59,458 nt of DNA from positions 1 through 59,458 of the forward strand of contig JANDJC010000014.1 of NCBI GenBank assembly GCA_024331045.1, read 5' to 3'. The translations under genes and the position numbers were made by a program. Every line of letters begins with the position of its first letter. The stretch's first letter is position 1. This document shows, one piece after another, positions 39,961-49,806 of the stretch. Origin of the DNA: Nitrospira sp. GTDB taxonomy: Bacteria > Nitrospirota > Nitrospiria > Nitrospirales > Nitrospiraceae. The notes below the pieces were generated by a model that was given only the letters and a program-made list of their open reading frames with translations, ran no database searches and had not been told where the DNA came from.

Positions 39961-40116
39961 ATGGACGAAGACGATATTGAACTGCCGGTCCTTCCTCGGT
40001 TTGACAAGGGCCCGCCGCCTGATTGCCCGATCTGCGGCGATCCCATGTCGTTTGTGGACGGCGATTGGGCCTGCGTGGACTGTAACGGCGAACTGTTGGG
40101 ACCGGAGACCGGCTGA
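39961..40116 (+). CDS. Tiny zinc-ribbon protein
   Basis: A 51-residue acidic protein starting MDEDDIELPVLPRF, with two cysteine pairs, CPICGDP and CVDCNGE, spaced like a zinc ribbon. It sits between the thioredoxin-like gene and addB. The frame, tight spacing (5 bp) and paired cysteines support a real gene. Function is unknown; zinc binding is inferred. Confidence 0.65.
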   Translation: MDEDDIELPVLPRFDKGPPPDCPICGDPMSFVDGDWACVDCNGELLGPETG

Positions 40117-40211
40117 CGGTTCGTTGTTCGGTGTTGGCTGGCTGTCGATGCGCAGAAGCCGCGAGTATCCAGCGTTGTGACCACGATCCTTGACGATCGA
40201 CGGTTTCTCCT

Positions 40212-43200
40212 ATGCTGAAGGTCGTCATCGGTCGATTCCATCCCACTCTCGAATCCGCATTGGTTGAGCGAGTCAGGCGGCTCAAGGTCCAAGATCCCTT
40301 GGCGCCGCTCGCGATCGTGGTTCCATCTCACCATCTGGGCGACCGGATTCGGACCTTGCTCGCTGTCGAACATCGACTGTCGCTGCTGAACCTGCATCTC
40401 TTGACCTTCCATCAGCTCGCCCTCCGATTGGCCGATGAACGAAGGGCCGAGCCTGTGCCGCGCGTGGTTGACGAACTGTTTTTTGAGCAGGTGATTCGGT
40501 ATCTCGTTTGCCACCGGCTCTCGCAGCACGAATCGTTGCGACGGCTCGGACACACGGCGGGGACCTGGGGCGCGCTCTGGGCCACGATTCGCGATTTGAA
40601 AGACGCACTCGTCGATCCCAATCAGATGAGGCGGGGACTACAGGAAGGGTGTTTCGACGAGGATGATCGAGACTGGTTGGAAGCACTCGTGGCCCTTTAC
40701 GCGGCGGTCATGGAGACTGGTCGAACGTTGGGAGTCGGCACGCGAAACGACCTCGCCGCGAGCCTGCTGCCGTCGGTCTCGACATCGTCGTTTCTCCAGC
40801 CGTTTGGCGAAGTGCTCTATTACGGTTTCTATGACCTCACCCAGGTGCAACTCTCCTTCTTCGAGGCTGTGAGCCGCGCCAAAGAGACAACGTTGTTCTT
40901 CCCGTTGGAAGACGATCCGGCCTATGGGTTTGCACGTCGATTTTTCGACCGTTGCATCAGGCCGCTCTCGTTCGTCGTTGAGAGGGGCGCGGCATCGAAT
41001 AGAGCCTCGTCCGCTCAGGAAAACGGGGAGGTTCGGATTTTCCTTCGGAGCGTGATTGGTCCGGAGGAAGAATTAGCAACAGCCTGCCGAGGGATCCTTG
41101 AGCTGGTCGAAACCAACGGCTATTGGTTTGACGAGATTGGCGTCGTGGCTCGTACCCTCGACCCCTATCAGGCATATCTCCGATCGGTCTTTGATCGGCA
41201 TCGGGTGCCCTTTCGGACCACGGCCGCTCGGTCGTTGATGGAAGAGCCGATCTGCAAGCTGCTTGTGCAGCTTGTTTCGTTGCCGTTGGTCGAATGGTAC
41301 GCGCCGTCGGTGCTCGACGTCGTGACCTCTCCCCTCTACAAGAGTGCGTTATTTCATGAGCGATCGCCTGCCTACCGACCGGAACAGTGGAAACTGGTGG
41401 TCCAAGCGCTGCGCATCGTGCGGGGGACGGACGAGTGGAACAGACTGGATCGGGTCAGCCAAGGGCGATTGGTGCTCGATGGCGAGGAGAGCCCGCTCGA
41501 TTCCCTGGCGATTGCGCCGGAAACGCTCACCTTGCTCCGACAAGTCGTCACTGAACTGATGAAAGACTGTTCCACATTGCCGTCCCAGGGCACAGTCGGT
41601 CGGCTGGTGGAGGCCTGTCGCGTCCTCATGGATCAGCACCTCCGCCGGCTCGGTCAGGAATTGAGCGGCACCGAGGAGCGAGCCAGCGGTGAGGGCGGTG
41701 AAATGGTGGCATGGGATGCTCTGGATGGCATTTGGGCGACGCTCAGGGAATTGGAGCCGCTCAATGAAGAACTGACCTGGGCGGAGTTTGTTGAATTGCT
41801 GACGCACACCATTGAAAAGACCATGGTGCCGGTCTCATCTTCCTGTTCTGGCGTGATGGTCTCGGATGTCATGGCGGCCCGCGGCGTGCCGTTTAGGGCA
41901 CTGTTTCTTCTCGGATTAAACGATCAAACCTTTCCGCGCTCCATTCGCGAAGATGGATTTCTGCGTGACCGTCATCGGCGGGTCATCGATGCCACCTTGG
42001 GATTCAAAATTGACGAAAAACTGGCAGCCTACGAGGAAGAGCAATTGCTGTTTCACCTGGCCTGTCGGTCGGCCAGCCACAGGCTCGTTCTCTCCTATCA
42101 ACGGGCCGATGAATCAGGCCGCATGTTGGCGGCATCTCCCTATCTTGATGAGATGGGGCGGCTCTTCGGATTGGAAGAACACACTGTGGAAATGGTGCCG
42201 CGCCGCCTCACGGAGCGCCTGCGCCGGCGACCAGCGGAGCGATTCTTGATCGCCCCTCGCGAGCTCATCCAATGGCTGGTGCTCAACGGCCAGGATCCCA
42301 CCGACTTCATGGCAGCTTGGGAGTCTGATGGGGAAACATTTCGTCATGCAGCCAAGGCCGTTGGGCGAATCGAGGTAGAGGAGCAAGAGTTGAACGAGTT
42401 TGACGGCCTGACGGGCCGTCTTGATGCTCATTGGCGACAGGTGCTTGAGCACGGCATCGCACCGACGCCGCTTGAACGGTATGCCCGCTGTCCCTTCCAG
42501 TATTTCGCCGCCGACGTTCTGCGGTTGGAAACGAACCGGATGGTAATTGAACCGGGACCGGACGCCGCCCTTGTCGGCACCCTCTGCCATGCTGCGCTGC
42601 GGCATTGTTATGAGCGGCTTGTGCAAGCCGGGTGGCCGGTTCAACGGGTGAAGGAAGATGAGTTAAAGGGAATCGTTGCTTCGTCCGTTGAACGGGCCGC
42701 AGAGACGCTGGAGAATCGGCAAGGAGTGGGGCCCTATCTCCTTTGGGAAATGGCGAAAGAGACGGTCTGTCAGCTTGTGCACGAGGCGGTGGAGGCGGAT
42801 GAAGCGGAACAGGCCGAGCAGCCGTACAGCCCCATTGCATTTGAGGTAGAGGGAGAGGGGGTTATTCCGGAGACTCTTGGCGGGGAGCCGTTGAAAATTC
42901 GAGGTCGGCTGGATCGGTTGGATCGGCATCGGGTGTCCGGCGCACTGCGCGTGATCGACTACAAACTCAAGCTGGGGGCGAGCATGAAGCCGGAAGATCG
43001 AAATCTGGTGCTGTCGGCGGTGAGGGGTTATCGCTTGCAGCCACCGCTCTACAGTTGCCTTTCCGTGCAGGGATCTTCTTTGCCTGACCTCGTACAGTTC
43101 TTTTTTCTTGCGCCCCAGTGGGTGCCGAGCATCAGCCGCTCGACGTTCGAGAAGCCTTCGTGGTCGTCCGATACCGGTCTCCTGATTCGGAAGACGTTGG

Positions 43201-43382
43201 CCACTCTGTTCGAAGGAATCAACCGCGGACGATTTTTTATCTTGCCGGACGGCTACTGCGACGGCTGCCTGTACCGACCAGCCTGCCGGCGGGAACATGG
43301 CCCCACTTGGTGGAGGGCCCATCGGGCCGTTGAAACGAAATCGCTCAAGGCACTGCGGAAACAGCAGGTGAACGATGAGTGA
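40212..43382 (+). CDS. addB: AddB-like exonuclease subunit (PD-(D/E)XK, Fe-S)
   Basis: Subunit B of an AddAB-type helicase-nuclease that processes double-strand breaks for RecA. The 1056-residue protein has a helicase-like N-terminal part without a good Walker A (VVIGRFHPTLESALV). Its C-terminal RecB-like nuclease shows IRGRLDRLDRHR and VIDYKLKLG. Four cysteines, one in LERYARCPFQYF and three in YCDGCLYRPACRREH, match the iron-sulfur staple of AddB nucleases. It overlaps addA by 8 bp. Identity as AddB rather than another PD-(D/E)XK helicase-nuclease rests on its pairing with AddA. Confidence 0.85.
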   Translation: MLKVVIGRFHPTLESALVERVRRLKVQDPLAPLAIVVPSHHLGDRIRTLLAVEHRLSLLNLHLLTFHQLALRLADERRAEPVPRVVDELFFEQVIRYLVCHRLSQHESLRRLGHTAGTWGALWATIRDLKDALVDPNQMRRGLQEGCFDEDDRDWLEALVALYAAVMETGRTLGVGTRNDLAASLLPSVSTSSFLQPFGEVLYYGFYDLTQVQLSFFEAVSRAKETTLFFPLEDDPAYGFARRFFDRCIRPLSFVVERGAASNRASSAQENGEVRIFLRSVIGPEEELATACRGILELVETNGYWFDEIGVVARTLDPYQAYLRSVFDRHRVPFRTTAARSLMEEPICKLLVQLVSLPLVEWYAPSVLDVVTSPLYKSALFHERSPAYRPEQWKLVVQALRIVRGTDEWNRLDRVSQGRLVLDGEESPLDSLAIAPETLTLLRQVVTELMKDCSTLPSQGTVGRLVEACRVLMDQHLRRLGQELSGTEERASGEGGEMVAWDALDGIWATLRELEPLNEELTWAEFVELLTHTIEKTMVPVSSSCSGVMVSDVMAARGVPFRALFLLGLNDQTFPRSIREDGFLRDRHRRVIDATLGFKIDEKLAAYEEEQLLFHLACRSASHRLVLSYQRADESGRMLAASPYLDEMGRLFGLEEHTVEMVPRRLTERLRRRPAERFLIAPRELIQWLVLNGQDPTDFMAAWESDGETFRHAAKAVGRIEVEEQELNEFDGLTGRLDAHWRQVLEHGIAPTPLERYARCPFQYFAADVLRLETNRMVIEPGPDAALVGTLCHAALRHCYERLVQAGWPVQRVKEDELKGIVASSVERAAETLENRQGVGPYLLWEMAKETVCQLVHEAVEADEAEQAEQPYSPIAFEVEGEGVIPETLGGEPLKIRGRLDRLDRHRVSGALRVIDYKLKLGASMKPEDRNLVLSAVRGYRLQPPLYSCLSVQGSSLPDLVQFFFLAPQWVPSISRSTFEKPSWSSDTGLLIRKTLATLFEGINRGRFFILPDGYCDGCLYRPACRREHGPTWWRAHRAVETKSLKALRKQQVNDE

Positions 43383-46300
43383 TCGTCTGGCCGTTCTGGA
43401 TCGCGCTGTCCGCGAGGAGGCGGAAACGATCTGTGATCGAAACGTCGTGGTCATTGCCGGAGCGGGAACCGGCAAGACGACCCTGCTCGTGAATCGGCTT
43501 GTGCACCTGCTCATGAAGCAACCGGATCCGATTCCGATCATGAGGATCGTCGCTTTGACATTCACCAACAAGGCCGCAACGGAAATGAAAGTGCGGCTGC
43601 GTGAACGGCTGATGATGCTCGCCCGCCCTCATCAGGCGCCGGTGCGATCACACGAGGGAGGGGCCCCGTCTTCCAGTGAGATCGAGCGGCGCTACGGCCT
43701 CGATCCCGAGGCCGTGGCCGCCCTGGCCCGCGCGGCGCTGGCCGATCTTGAAAAGGCGCAAATTGGCACCCTGCACAGTTTCGCCGCCCATCTGCTGCGG
43801 CTCTACCCCTTGGAGAGCGGCGTCGATCCTGATTTTCGGGAAGACGATGGCCAGCGATTCGAGGAACACTTCACCGCCTTATGGGACCTTTGGGTAGACC
43901 GAGAGTTAGGTCGGTCAGGGGCTCGTCATCCCCTGTGGCGGAAGGTGTTGGCGGTGGTGGGGCTTGAGGCAATCCGTGATCTGGCGCGGGCCCTTTGCAG
44001 CGAGTTGGTCGACCTTGATGTCCTTCAACGACAAGTCTTGTCGAATGAGATGTCGATCTCCGTGGTTCAGTGGCTGCGTCAGCAACGGGAACGGGCCTGT
44101 CGGCTGGTGGAGAGGTATGACCGGCCGAAACGGCGGAAGATTGAACAGATGGTGGCCGCCGCTGCGTCACTGATGGGGCTGGTGGCGGAGAATGGCATGG
44201 CTGGTCGGGATCGGTTGTCCGGAGAAGAGCGGCAATGGCTGAAAAAGGACGTAGGCAACCGTGTGGCCGGATGGGACGGGCAAGACTTTGAAAAGGCCAC
44301 GACCCTGATCGAGACGGCGCAGCGGCTGTTGGCCTCAGAGGAGGGGCTCTTTTGCGACCTGTTGACCCTGCTGCTTCCATTGGTGCGGCAGGTGCGGAAC
44401 ACGTTCGTGGCGCAAGGCTGGTTGTCGTTTGACGGTTTGTTAGTCCGGGCCAGGGCCTTACTGTATGACCATCCATCCGTCCGTGAGCGGATCAAGCGGG
44501 AGTATCAGGCGGTGTTGGTCGATGAGTTTCAGGACACGGATCCCATTCAGTATGAGATTGTGTTGGCTCTGTCGGAACGGATGGGCCACTGTGCGACTCG
44601 CTGGCAGGATCTGTCACTTGAGCCGGGGAAGCTGTTCATCGTCGGCGATCCCAAACAGTCGATCTATGCCTTTCGTCGAGCCGATATCGAGGCTTTTGAC
44701 CGAGTGGTGGAGAAAATTAAGGACGGCGGCGGGGCGGTACTGACCTTAACGACGAACTTTCGAAGCGATGAGGCCGTGTTGGAGCAGGTCAACGGGGTGT
44801 TTGATCACTTGTTTGAGCCGCAACCGTTAGTTCAGCCGGGAAACGTACGATTGGCACCGGGGCGGGCACGAAGCACTCTGCCGATTGAACCGGGAGTCCG
44901 CCTTCACGTGGTGGTGCCACCGGGAGAGGGCCAGTCGTTTGACGCCGCAGAAGCTACGCGGGCTGAGAGTGAGATGGTAGCTCGATGGCTTGCCGATGAG
45001 ATCCTCAGTCGCCCGTCGATGAAACCGAGCCAGGTGGCCTTGTTGTTCAGGAAACTCACGCAGGCCGATGCCTATCTAGATGCGTTGCGGCGGTATGGCA
45101 TCCCCTATGTGATCGAGGGAGAAAAACATTTCTACCGGCGTCAGGAAGTGATCGATCTGGTGAATCTGTTGCGCCTCTTGGATCATCCCCATGACGAGGT
45201 CGCCTGGGCCGGCCTCCTGCGGTCGCCGCTCGGCGGGCTCACGGATCGAGACCTCTACGAGCTGCGGCAGGCTGGGCTCTGCGATTACCGGCGCGTGGAT
45301 CGCCTGGCCGGCTGGTCCCATCCTGCGGCGGCCGCCGTGCAGCGGCTGTATGCTCACTTGCGGTGGCTCCATCGCGCCATTGCCGGTCTTCCGTTGGTCG
45401 AGGCTCTCGATCGTGTGTTTGACCGGTTGCCCGTTTTGGAGATAGCGGCCGCGTCCCTCCATGGAGAACAGGCCGTGGCGAATCTCCTCAAGGTCAAGCA
45501 GATGGCTGTCTCGTTTGCCGATCGCCCCCACATGACCTTCAGCCGCTTCGTGGATCTTATGAGTGTCAGATTGGACGACCAGCCGGACGAATCGGAAAGT
45601 CCATTGACGGAAGAATCCGTGGACGCCGTCCATGTGTTGACCATTCATAAAGCCAAGGGGTTGGAGTTTCCCATCGTGGTGTTGCCGGGCCTCCATCAAG
45701 GGGGGCGCGAGACGCGCGTTGCTCAGGTCTCCTTTGATTGGTCGAGCGGCATCTACGGCCTTGCTCTGGGGCCCCATCGTTCGCTGGGATCATTGTTGGT
45801 CGACAGTAAGCAGCGGTTGAAGGAGGAAGCAGAGCGACGTCGATTACTCTATGTGGGGATGACAAGGGCCAAAGACCTTCTGGTGCTGACCGGCGGGGTC
45901 ACAGGACGCTCGGGCGGAGAAACGGTCTTTGATCTGTTACAGTCCGGCGCGACAGGAACGATCGGAGAATGCTCAATGCCGATTCTTCGGGTAGGAACCG
46001 CGAGGATTCCCCACCATGTCATCACGGCGCCAGAACGGAGACGTTCGATCACGCGTCGGGGAGGGAACGTTGACACCATTGCCCTCGATACGGAAGCCCT
46101 GGCGACCATGTGGAAGGAGCGGACGGCTCGATGGGAACAGGTGCGGCAGACCCCGCTCTTTCTGACTCCGACCGGCATGGGCAAAGAGGGACTGGTGGTT
46201 GCGAGTGCTGCAAGCACAAGGAAGGGAGAGGCGGCGGTTGGAAGGGTGGTGGGTGTGGTGGTGCATCGCCTGTTAGAACGGTGGGATTTTTCGCGCGAGC

Positions 46301-46719
46301 CGTCGGAATGTTTGTCTTGGATCGATTCGGTCGTTGAATCGGTGCTGAGGAGTGGCGAGCAGGTGGATGCCGGTGCGGTGACGGCATCTGTCCGGGAACT
46401 CCTCGTCTCGTTCACGCAGTCCGATCTCTATCGCCGCCTGGCAATGGCCGAGATCCTCGGCCGTGAAGTGCCGTTGCTGATGCCGTGGGGAGAGAGACAG
46501 GTGATGGAGGGAGTGATCGACGTGATCTACCGACTTGACGGAACAGTCTGGGTGGCGGACTATAAAACGGATGCGATCGAAGCTGAGCGAGCGGCGGCTT
46601 GGGCCGAACGGTATCGGGTGCAAGCTCAGGTATACAAGGAAGCGGTACGGGGAAGCCTGCACGTCGAGCCCCGCTTCCACTGTCTGTTTCTGCGATGCGG
46701 TGTGGCTGTTGAACTCTGA
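43375..46719 (+). CDS. addA: AddA-like UvrD-family helicase/nuclease
   Basis: Motor and nuclease subunit A of AddAB. The 1114-residue protein has Walker A VVIAGAGTGKTTLLVNRL, the Ia motif LTFTNKAATEMKVRL, Walker B VLVDEFQDTDPIQYEI, the QSIYAFRRADI motif, and motifs V/VI (LTIHKAKGLEFPIVVLPG, RRLLYVGMTRAKDLLVL). A C-terminal nuclease domain has GVIDVIYRLDG and VADYKTD. It starts inside addB, so the two are coupled. It would unwind and trim DNA ends until a Chi-like sequence, which is not known for this organism. Confidence 0.92.
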   Translation: MSDRLAVLDRAVREEAETICDRNVVVIAGAGTGKTTLLVNRLVHLLMKQPDPIPIMRIVALTFTNKAATEMKVRLRERLMMLARPHQAPVRSHEGGAPSSSEIERRYGLDPEAVAALARAALADLEKAQIGTLHSFAAHLLRLYPLESGVDPDFREDDGQRFEEHFTALWDLWVDRELGRSGARHPLWRKVLAVVGLEAIRDLARALCSELVDLDVLQRQVLSNEMSISVVQWLRQQRERACRLVERYDRPKRRKIEQMVAAAASLMGLVAENGMAGRDRLSGEERQWLKKDVGNRVAGWDGQDFEKATTLIETAQRLLASEEGLFCDLLTLLLPLVRQVRNTFVAQGWLSFDGLLVRARALLYDHPSVRERIKREYQAVLVDEFQDTDPIQYEIVLALSERMGHCATRWQDLSLEPGKLFIVGDPKQSIYAFRRADIEAFDRVVEKIKDGGGAVLTLTTNFRSDEAVLEQVNGVFDHLFEPQPLVQPGNVRLAPGRARSTLPIEPGVRLHVVVPPGEGQSFDAAEATRAESEMVARWLADEILSRPSMKPSQVALLFRKLTQADAYLDALRRYGIPYVIEGEKHFYRRQEVIDLVNLLRLLDHPHDEVAWAGLLRSPLGGLTDRDLYELRQAGLCDYRRVDRLAGWSHPAAAAVQRLYAHLRWLHRAIAGLPLVEALDRVFDRLPVLEIAAASLHGEQAVANLLKVKQMAVSFADRPHMTFSRFVDLMSVRLDDQPDESESPLTEESVDAVHVLTIHKAKGLEFPIVVLPGLHQGGRETRVAQVSFDWSSGIYGLALGPHRSLGSLLVDSKQRLKEEAERRRLLYVGMTRAKDLLVLTGGVTGRSGGETVFDLLQSGATGTIGECSMPILRVGTARIPHHVITAPERRRSITRRGGNVDTIALDTEALATMWKERTARWEQVRQTPLFLTPTGMGKEGLVVASAASTRKGEAAVGRVVGVVVHRLLERWDFSREPSECLSWIDSVVESVLRSGEQVDAGAVTASVRELLVSFTQSDLYRRLAMAEILGREVPLLMPWGERQVMEGVIDVIYRLDGTVWVADYKTDAIEAERAAAWAERYRVQAQVYKEAVRGSLHVEPRFHCLFLRCGVAVEL

Positions 46720-46735
46720 TGCGGAGATCGGCGAA

Positions 46736-47113
46736 ATGGCCAACCGTCGTTCCATCTCGCCGGAAGCCTTTTCCCGGCTCGTCAAGCGGGCGATCAAGGA
46801 TTTGCCTGCTCCCTACGCGAAATTGATGGAATCGATCGCTGTCGTGATCGAGGAAGAACCACCCCGCGAGGTGTTGGAGGATTTGGAAATCGGCGACGAG
46901 GACGAGTTGCTGGGGCTCTATCAGGGCCAGTCGCTTGCGGAAGAATCGTTCTTTTCCGCCGGTGGAACGGAGCCGGCCAAGATCTCGATCTATCGCGGGC
47001 CGATCCTGCGTCGGTGTCACAGTGAAGAGGAGATCGTCCGCGAGGTCTATGAAACCGTCATGCACGAGTTGGGGCACCACGTGGGGCTCGATGACGACGA
47101 GATGCCGTATTAG
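46736..47113 (+). CDS. Small zincin (DUF1025-type metallopeptidase)
   Basis: A 125-residue protein with the motif MHELGHHVGLDDDE near the C-terminus: HExxHxxGxxD, the zinc ligands and catalytic Glu of minimal metallopeptidases. The N-terminal part has SPEAFSRLVKRAIKDLPAPYAKLM and EIGDEDELLGLYQGQSL, typical of the family. ATG 46736 follows GGAG at a fair distance; longer versions of the frame overlap addA. Its substrate is unknown. It starts 16 bp after addA and may be cotranscribed. Confidence 0.85.
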   Translation: MANRRSISPEAFSRLVKRAIKDLPAPYAKLMESIAVVIEEEPPREVLEDLEIGDEDELLGLYQGQSLAEESFFSAGGTEPAKISIYRGPILRRCHSEEEIVREVYETVMHELGHHVGLDDDEMPY

Positions 47114-47140
47114 GAGGCTGTGGCCGGTTGATGGTCCTTC

Positions 47141-47184
47141 GATATCAGTGCGATATCAGTGCGGTATCAGCGCGGTATCAGGGG
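47141..47184. repeat. Four tandem 11-bp repeats
   Basis: GATATCAGTGC twice, then GGTATCAGCGC and GGTATCAGGGG, head to tail, between the convergent zincin and lgt genes. It looks like a small minisatellite; the 11-bp period is close to one helical turn. Confidence 0.85.
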
Positions 47185-47249
47185 CGGTGATCTGCCAGTC
47201 GGCAACTTAAAGCTGACAATTGAGAACTGAACGTTGACAACGCCCCCGC

Positions 47250-48056
47250 TTATGCGGCGCGCTTTTCTTTTTTGAGGAATCCCCTTGCCAACATGGCTGT
47301 GCCAATGATGATCATGGGCATAGAGAGGATCTGTCCCATCGTGGCATGGGCAAAGAGAAACCCCAGGTGTTGGTCCGGCTCTCGAAAAAACTCCACGAAG
47401 AACCGGCAGAGGCCGTAACCGGCCAGGAAGCTCCAGAAGATCGTTCCCGGTGGGGTTTTCGCTCGGCCGATGGCCCAGAGCACTGTAAAGAGCAGTGGGC
47501 CTTCGAGCGTGGCCTCATAAAGTTGAGATGGATGGCGACAGACCGGCCCACCGGCTGGAAAGACCATGCACCAGGCTACGTCCGTCTCTCGTCCATAGAG
47601 TTCCCCGTTGATGAAGTTGCCGATTCTGCCGAACCCTAAACCGATCGGTGTGACCGAGGCGGCCAGGTCGGCGACCGTTGCGGCGGGAACACCGCGTCGT
47701 TTGCTGAACACGAGCAGGGCGATGATCGTGCCGATCAATCCGCCGTGAAACGACATGCCGCCTTCCCAGACGGCGAAGATCTTCCAAGGCTGATGCGCGT
47801 AGTAGGAAAAATTATAGAACAGCGTATAGCCGATTCGCCCGCCGAGAAAGACTCCAAAGGCCGCGAAGACGACCATGTCGTACACTTGTTCCGGGGGAAG
47901 GGGCAGTCCTTGTGCGGAAGCTTTGCGTTTGATCAGCCAATAGGCTGCCGTCAGCCCGATCAGGTACATCAAGCCGTACCAGCGAAATTGCAGGGGACCC
48001 ACTTCAAAAAAAACCGGGTCGATGTTGGGAAAGGCAATGGCGGCGAATGAGTTCAC
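47250..48056 (-). CDS. lgt: Prolipoprotein diacylglyceryl transferase
   Basis: First enzyme of lipoprotein maturation: transfers diacylglycerol from phosphatidylglycerol to the lipobox Cys. The 268-residue protein has seven membrane helices, GRIGYTLFYN, MSFHGGLIG, the Lgt signature GFGRIGNFINGELYGRETD with its essential Arg and Asn/Glu, and the HPSQLYEATLEG block. Together with Lnt and LolC/D it completes much of the lipoprotein pathway in this window. Confidence 0.96.
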   Translation of the reverse strand: MNSFAAIAFPNIDPVFFEVGPLQFRWYGLMYLIGLTAAYWLIKRKASAQGLPLPPEQVYDMVVFAAFGVFLGGRIGYTLFYNFSYYAHQPWKIFAVWEGGMSFHGGLIGTIIALLVFSKRRGVPAATVADLAASVTPIGLGFGRIGNFINGELYGRETDVAWCMVFPAGGPVCRHPSQLYEATLEGPLLFTVLWAIGRAKTPPGTIFWSFLAGYGLCRFFVEFFREPDQHLGFLFAHATMGQILSMPMIIIGTAMLARGFLKKEKRAA

Positions 48057-48167
48057 GGAGCGTTCTCTCAGGGAGACAACGAGGCCCGATCATAGGGAAG
48101 GACCCGATGGTTTGCAAGCCAATTGCCGGTGAACCGCACAAGCGCGTCTGATGACTCTCCGGCCTGC

Positions 48168-48968
48168 TCAGCGCTCGAGCAATTCGTCTGCCGGATGTCC
48201 TCGTTCAATGGCTTCCACCTGCGAGGCTGAAACAGCTTGGACCAGTGGGAAGTCTCCCTCAAAGGGAATGGGAAAGATGTACACCAGTCCGCCTGTCGAG
48301 AAGAGCAATTTGTACTCACTGGTCTCATGGTACAGGCGAATGGTTGAGAGGGTGGAGGTGGCAGGGTTTTTGTCGAATTTGCCAAAATTGCGGCCCAGTT
48401 GTGACGGTACGAGGTACAGGCTAATCACAATGGCCGCCAACGCGGGGTAAAACATCACCCGATGCAGGCGAATGTCCGGCCTCTGCCATCGGACGAGCGC
48501 ATAATCCAGAGCTGACGCAATTAATAACAGGAGCACGAGTACGGAGGTGACGGAGATAGCAAGGGCAACAGCGCTATAACCAATGGTGTCGAGGACGAAA
48601 TCGAATAGACTCAATCCGGCCAAACACCAAGGGCCGTAGATGATGGTGGTCAAGGAGACGGTGAAACGTCTCTGAATCCTCGCCAGGTCGGTGTGATCCC
48701 TATCAAAAAGTCCTCGCACCGCCAGCAACACGAGGAAGAGAAGAATCAGAAGAGGCAGCACACTGTGTTCAAAAAACACGGCCATTGGGACGGAATCGAG
48801 GATCCAGAGGGCTCCGAATTCAGAAAAATATGCTCTGGTGTAAAGGACTCCTTCACCGTAGGCGATGATGGTCAGCGCCGCCATGCCGGCCAAGGCTTTC
48901 GGTGCCTGTTCGGCGAATTGATGAAGGCCGGAAGGTCGTTTGGAACCGGGAGCGTCTTGTTTCGACAT
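48168..48968 (-). CDS. Membrane protein of unknown function
   Basis: A 266-residue protein with about five membrane segments (near residues 30-50, 65-95, 115-135, 140-165, 180-200), then a roughly 80-residue soluble tail (SEYKLLFSTGGLVYIFPIPFEGDFPLVQ). I recognise no family. The start ATG 48968 is chosen because AAGGAG lies a few bases before it; the frame is open to 49016. It ends about 110 bp from the start of lgt on the same strand. Confidence 0.7.
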   Translation of the reverse strand: MSKQDAPGSKRPSGLHQFAEQAPKALAGMAALTIIAYGEGVLYTRAYFSEFGALWILDSVPMAVFFEHSVLPLLILLFLVLLAVRGLFDRDHTDLARIQRRFTVSLTTIIYGPWCLAGLSLFDFVLDTIGYSAVALAISVTSVLVLLLLIASALDYALVRWQRPDIRLHRVMFYPALAAIVISLYLVPSQLGRNFGKFDKNPATSTLSTIRLYHETSEYKLLFSTGGLVYIFPIPFEGDFPLVQAVSASQVEAIERGHPADELLER

Positions 48969-49386
48969 GAGGCTCCTTCTGAGCCAGTTGCCGCTTCGCT
49001 CGTGAGGCGAGGGCATGGCTGGCAGGACCGGTCGAGATGATAGAGATCGGCTGGCACAAGCGACGTCGGGTTGTGTCTGCTTGAGTTGCGTACACAGTAC
49101 CGATGCAGCCTGGGTGGTTGCAAGGGTGGTAACGCCTGGTCATCTCGGGTTCCCACTGTGCGGGTCTCTGATCTGCGGACGGGGGAAAACATGGGTTCCT
49201 CGTTTCTGAGCAGGTGATCCTGATGACAAGCAGGGACTATGCTTGAATCGTGCCGGGCGCGGTGTTACAGTTTCGCGGCCGCAGCGCCGGTGCAAAGTGG
49301 AGTGCCGGGTGCAAGGGTTGCGTGAGCCCGCTTCTTGGAGTGTGGATCGTGGACGCGAGCCAATGGTGAAAGGGGAAGGGCCAATT
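48969..49386. other. Intergenic region before tRNA-Leu
   Basis: About 420 bp without a convincing gene or clear promoter. Short open frames on both strands lack ribosome binding sites and family resemblance. The promoter of the tRNA and that of the minus-strand membrane gene should be here, but I could not place either with confidence. Confidence 0.4.
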
Positions 49387-49476
49387 GCCGGAGTGGCGGA
49401 ATTGGTAGACGCAAGGGACTTAAAATCCCTCGGGCCCAAAAGGCCCGTGCCGGTTCGATTCCGGCCTCCGGCACCA
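49387..49476 (+). tRNA. tRNA-Leu (anticodon UAA)
   Basis: The acceptor stem GCCGGAG pairs with CTCCGGC (49466-49472), followed by A and an encoded CCA. The anticodon stem AGGGA/TCCCT encloses loop CTTAAAA with anticodon TAA at 49421-49423. A long variable arm (CGGGCCCAAAAGGCCCG) marks a class II tRNA, and GGTTCGATTCC is the T arm. No gene or integration scar overlaps its 3' end. Confidence 0.97.
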
Positions 49477-49539
49477 TCATGGCGAGTGAGGACTAGGTCG
49501 GGGGGGGATAAAAGGGGTGCGTGACTAAAAGAGGGATGC

Positions 49540-49806
49540 ATGAGTGGCGCGAAAACCATCGGAATGATTGTCGGGTTGTTCCTGATCGTGTTGGGGGGAG
49601 GGGTGGGGGTATGGATGGTATCGACGGCTCCACCCGATAATTTGGATCCTTGGAAAGAAAAGCAATGCAATGAGTACGTGGAGCAACTGGAACGAGTGAA
49701 TCAATATAAAATGTTCTGGTCTTTCCTTCAGCGGCGGGTGGCATTTAACGATTGCCTGGAGCGGATAGAGCCCGATAAAAAGCCCCAGAGCGCGGTACAG
49801 CCTTAG
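49540..49806 (+). CDS. Small single-pass membrane protein
   Basis: An 88-residue protein with an N-terminal membrane helix (IGMIVGLFLIVLGGGVGVWMV) and a charged, extracytoplasmic or periplasmic tail with two Cys (KQCNEYVEQL, FNDCLERIEP) that could form a disulfide. GAGGG lies a few bases before the ATG. No family recognised. Confidence 0.6.
   Translation: MSGAKTIGMIVGLFLIVLGGGVGVWMVSTAPPDNLDPWKEKQCNEYVEQLERVNQYKMFWSFLQRRVAFNDCLERIEPDKKPQSAVQP

Noticed and set aside
47141..47184. CRISPR-like array
   Set aside because: Units are 11 bp, directly adjacent and without spacers; no cas genes are present.
49387..49540. Prophage or island attachment site at the tRNA 3' end
   Set aside because: No second copy of the tRNA 3' end and no integrase in the window.
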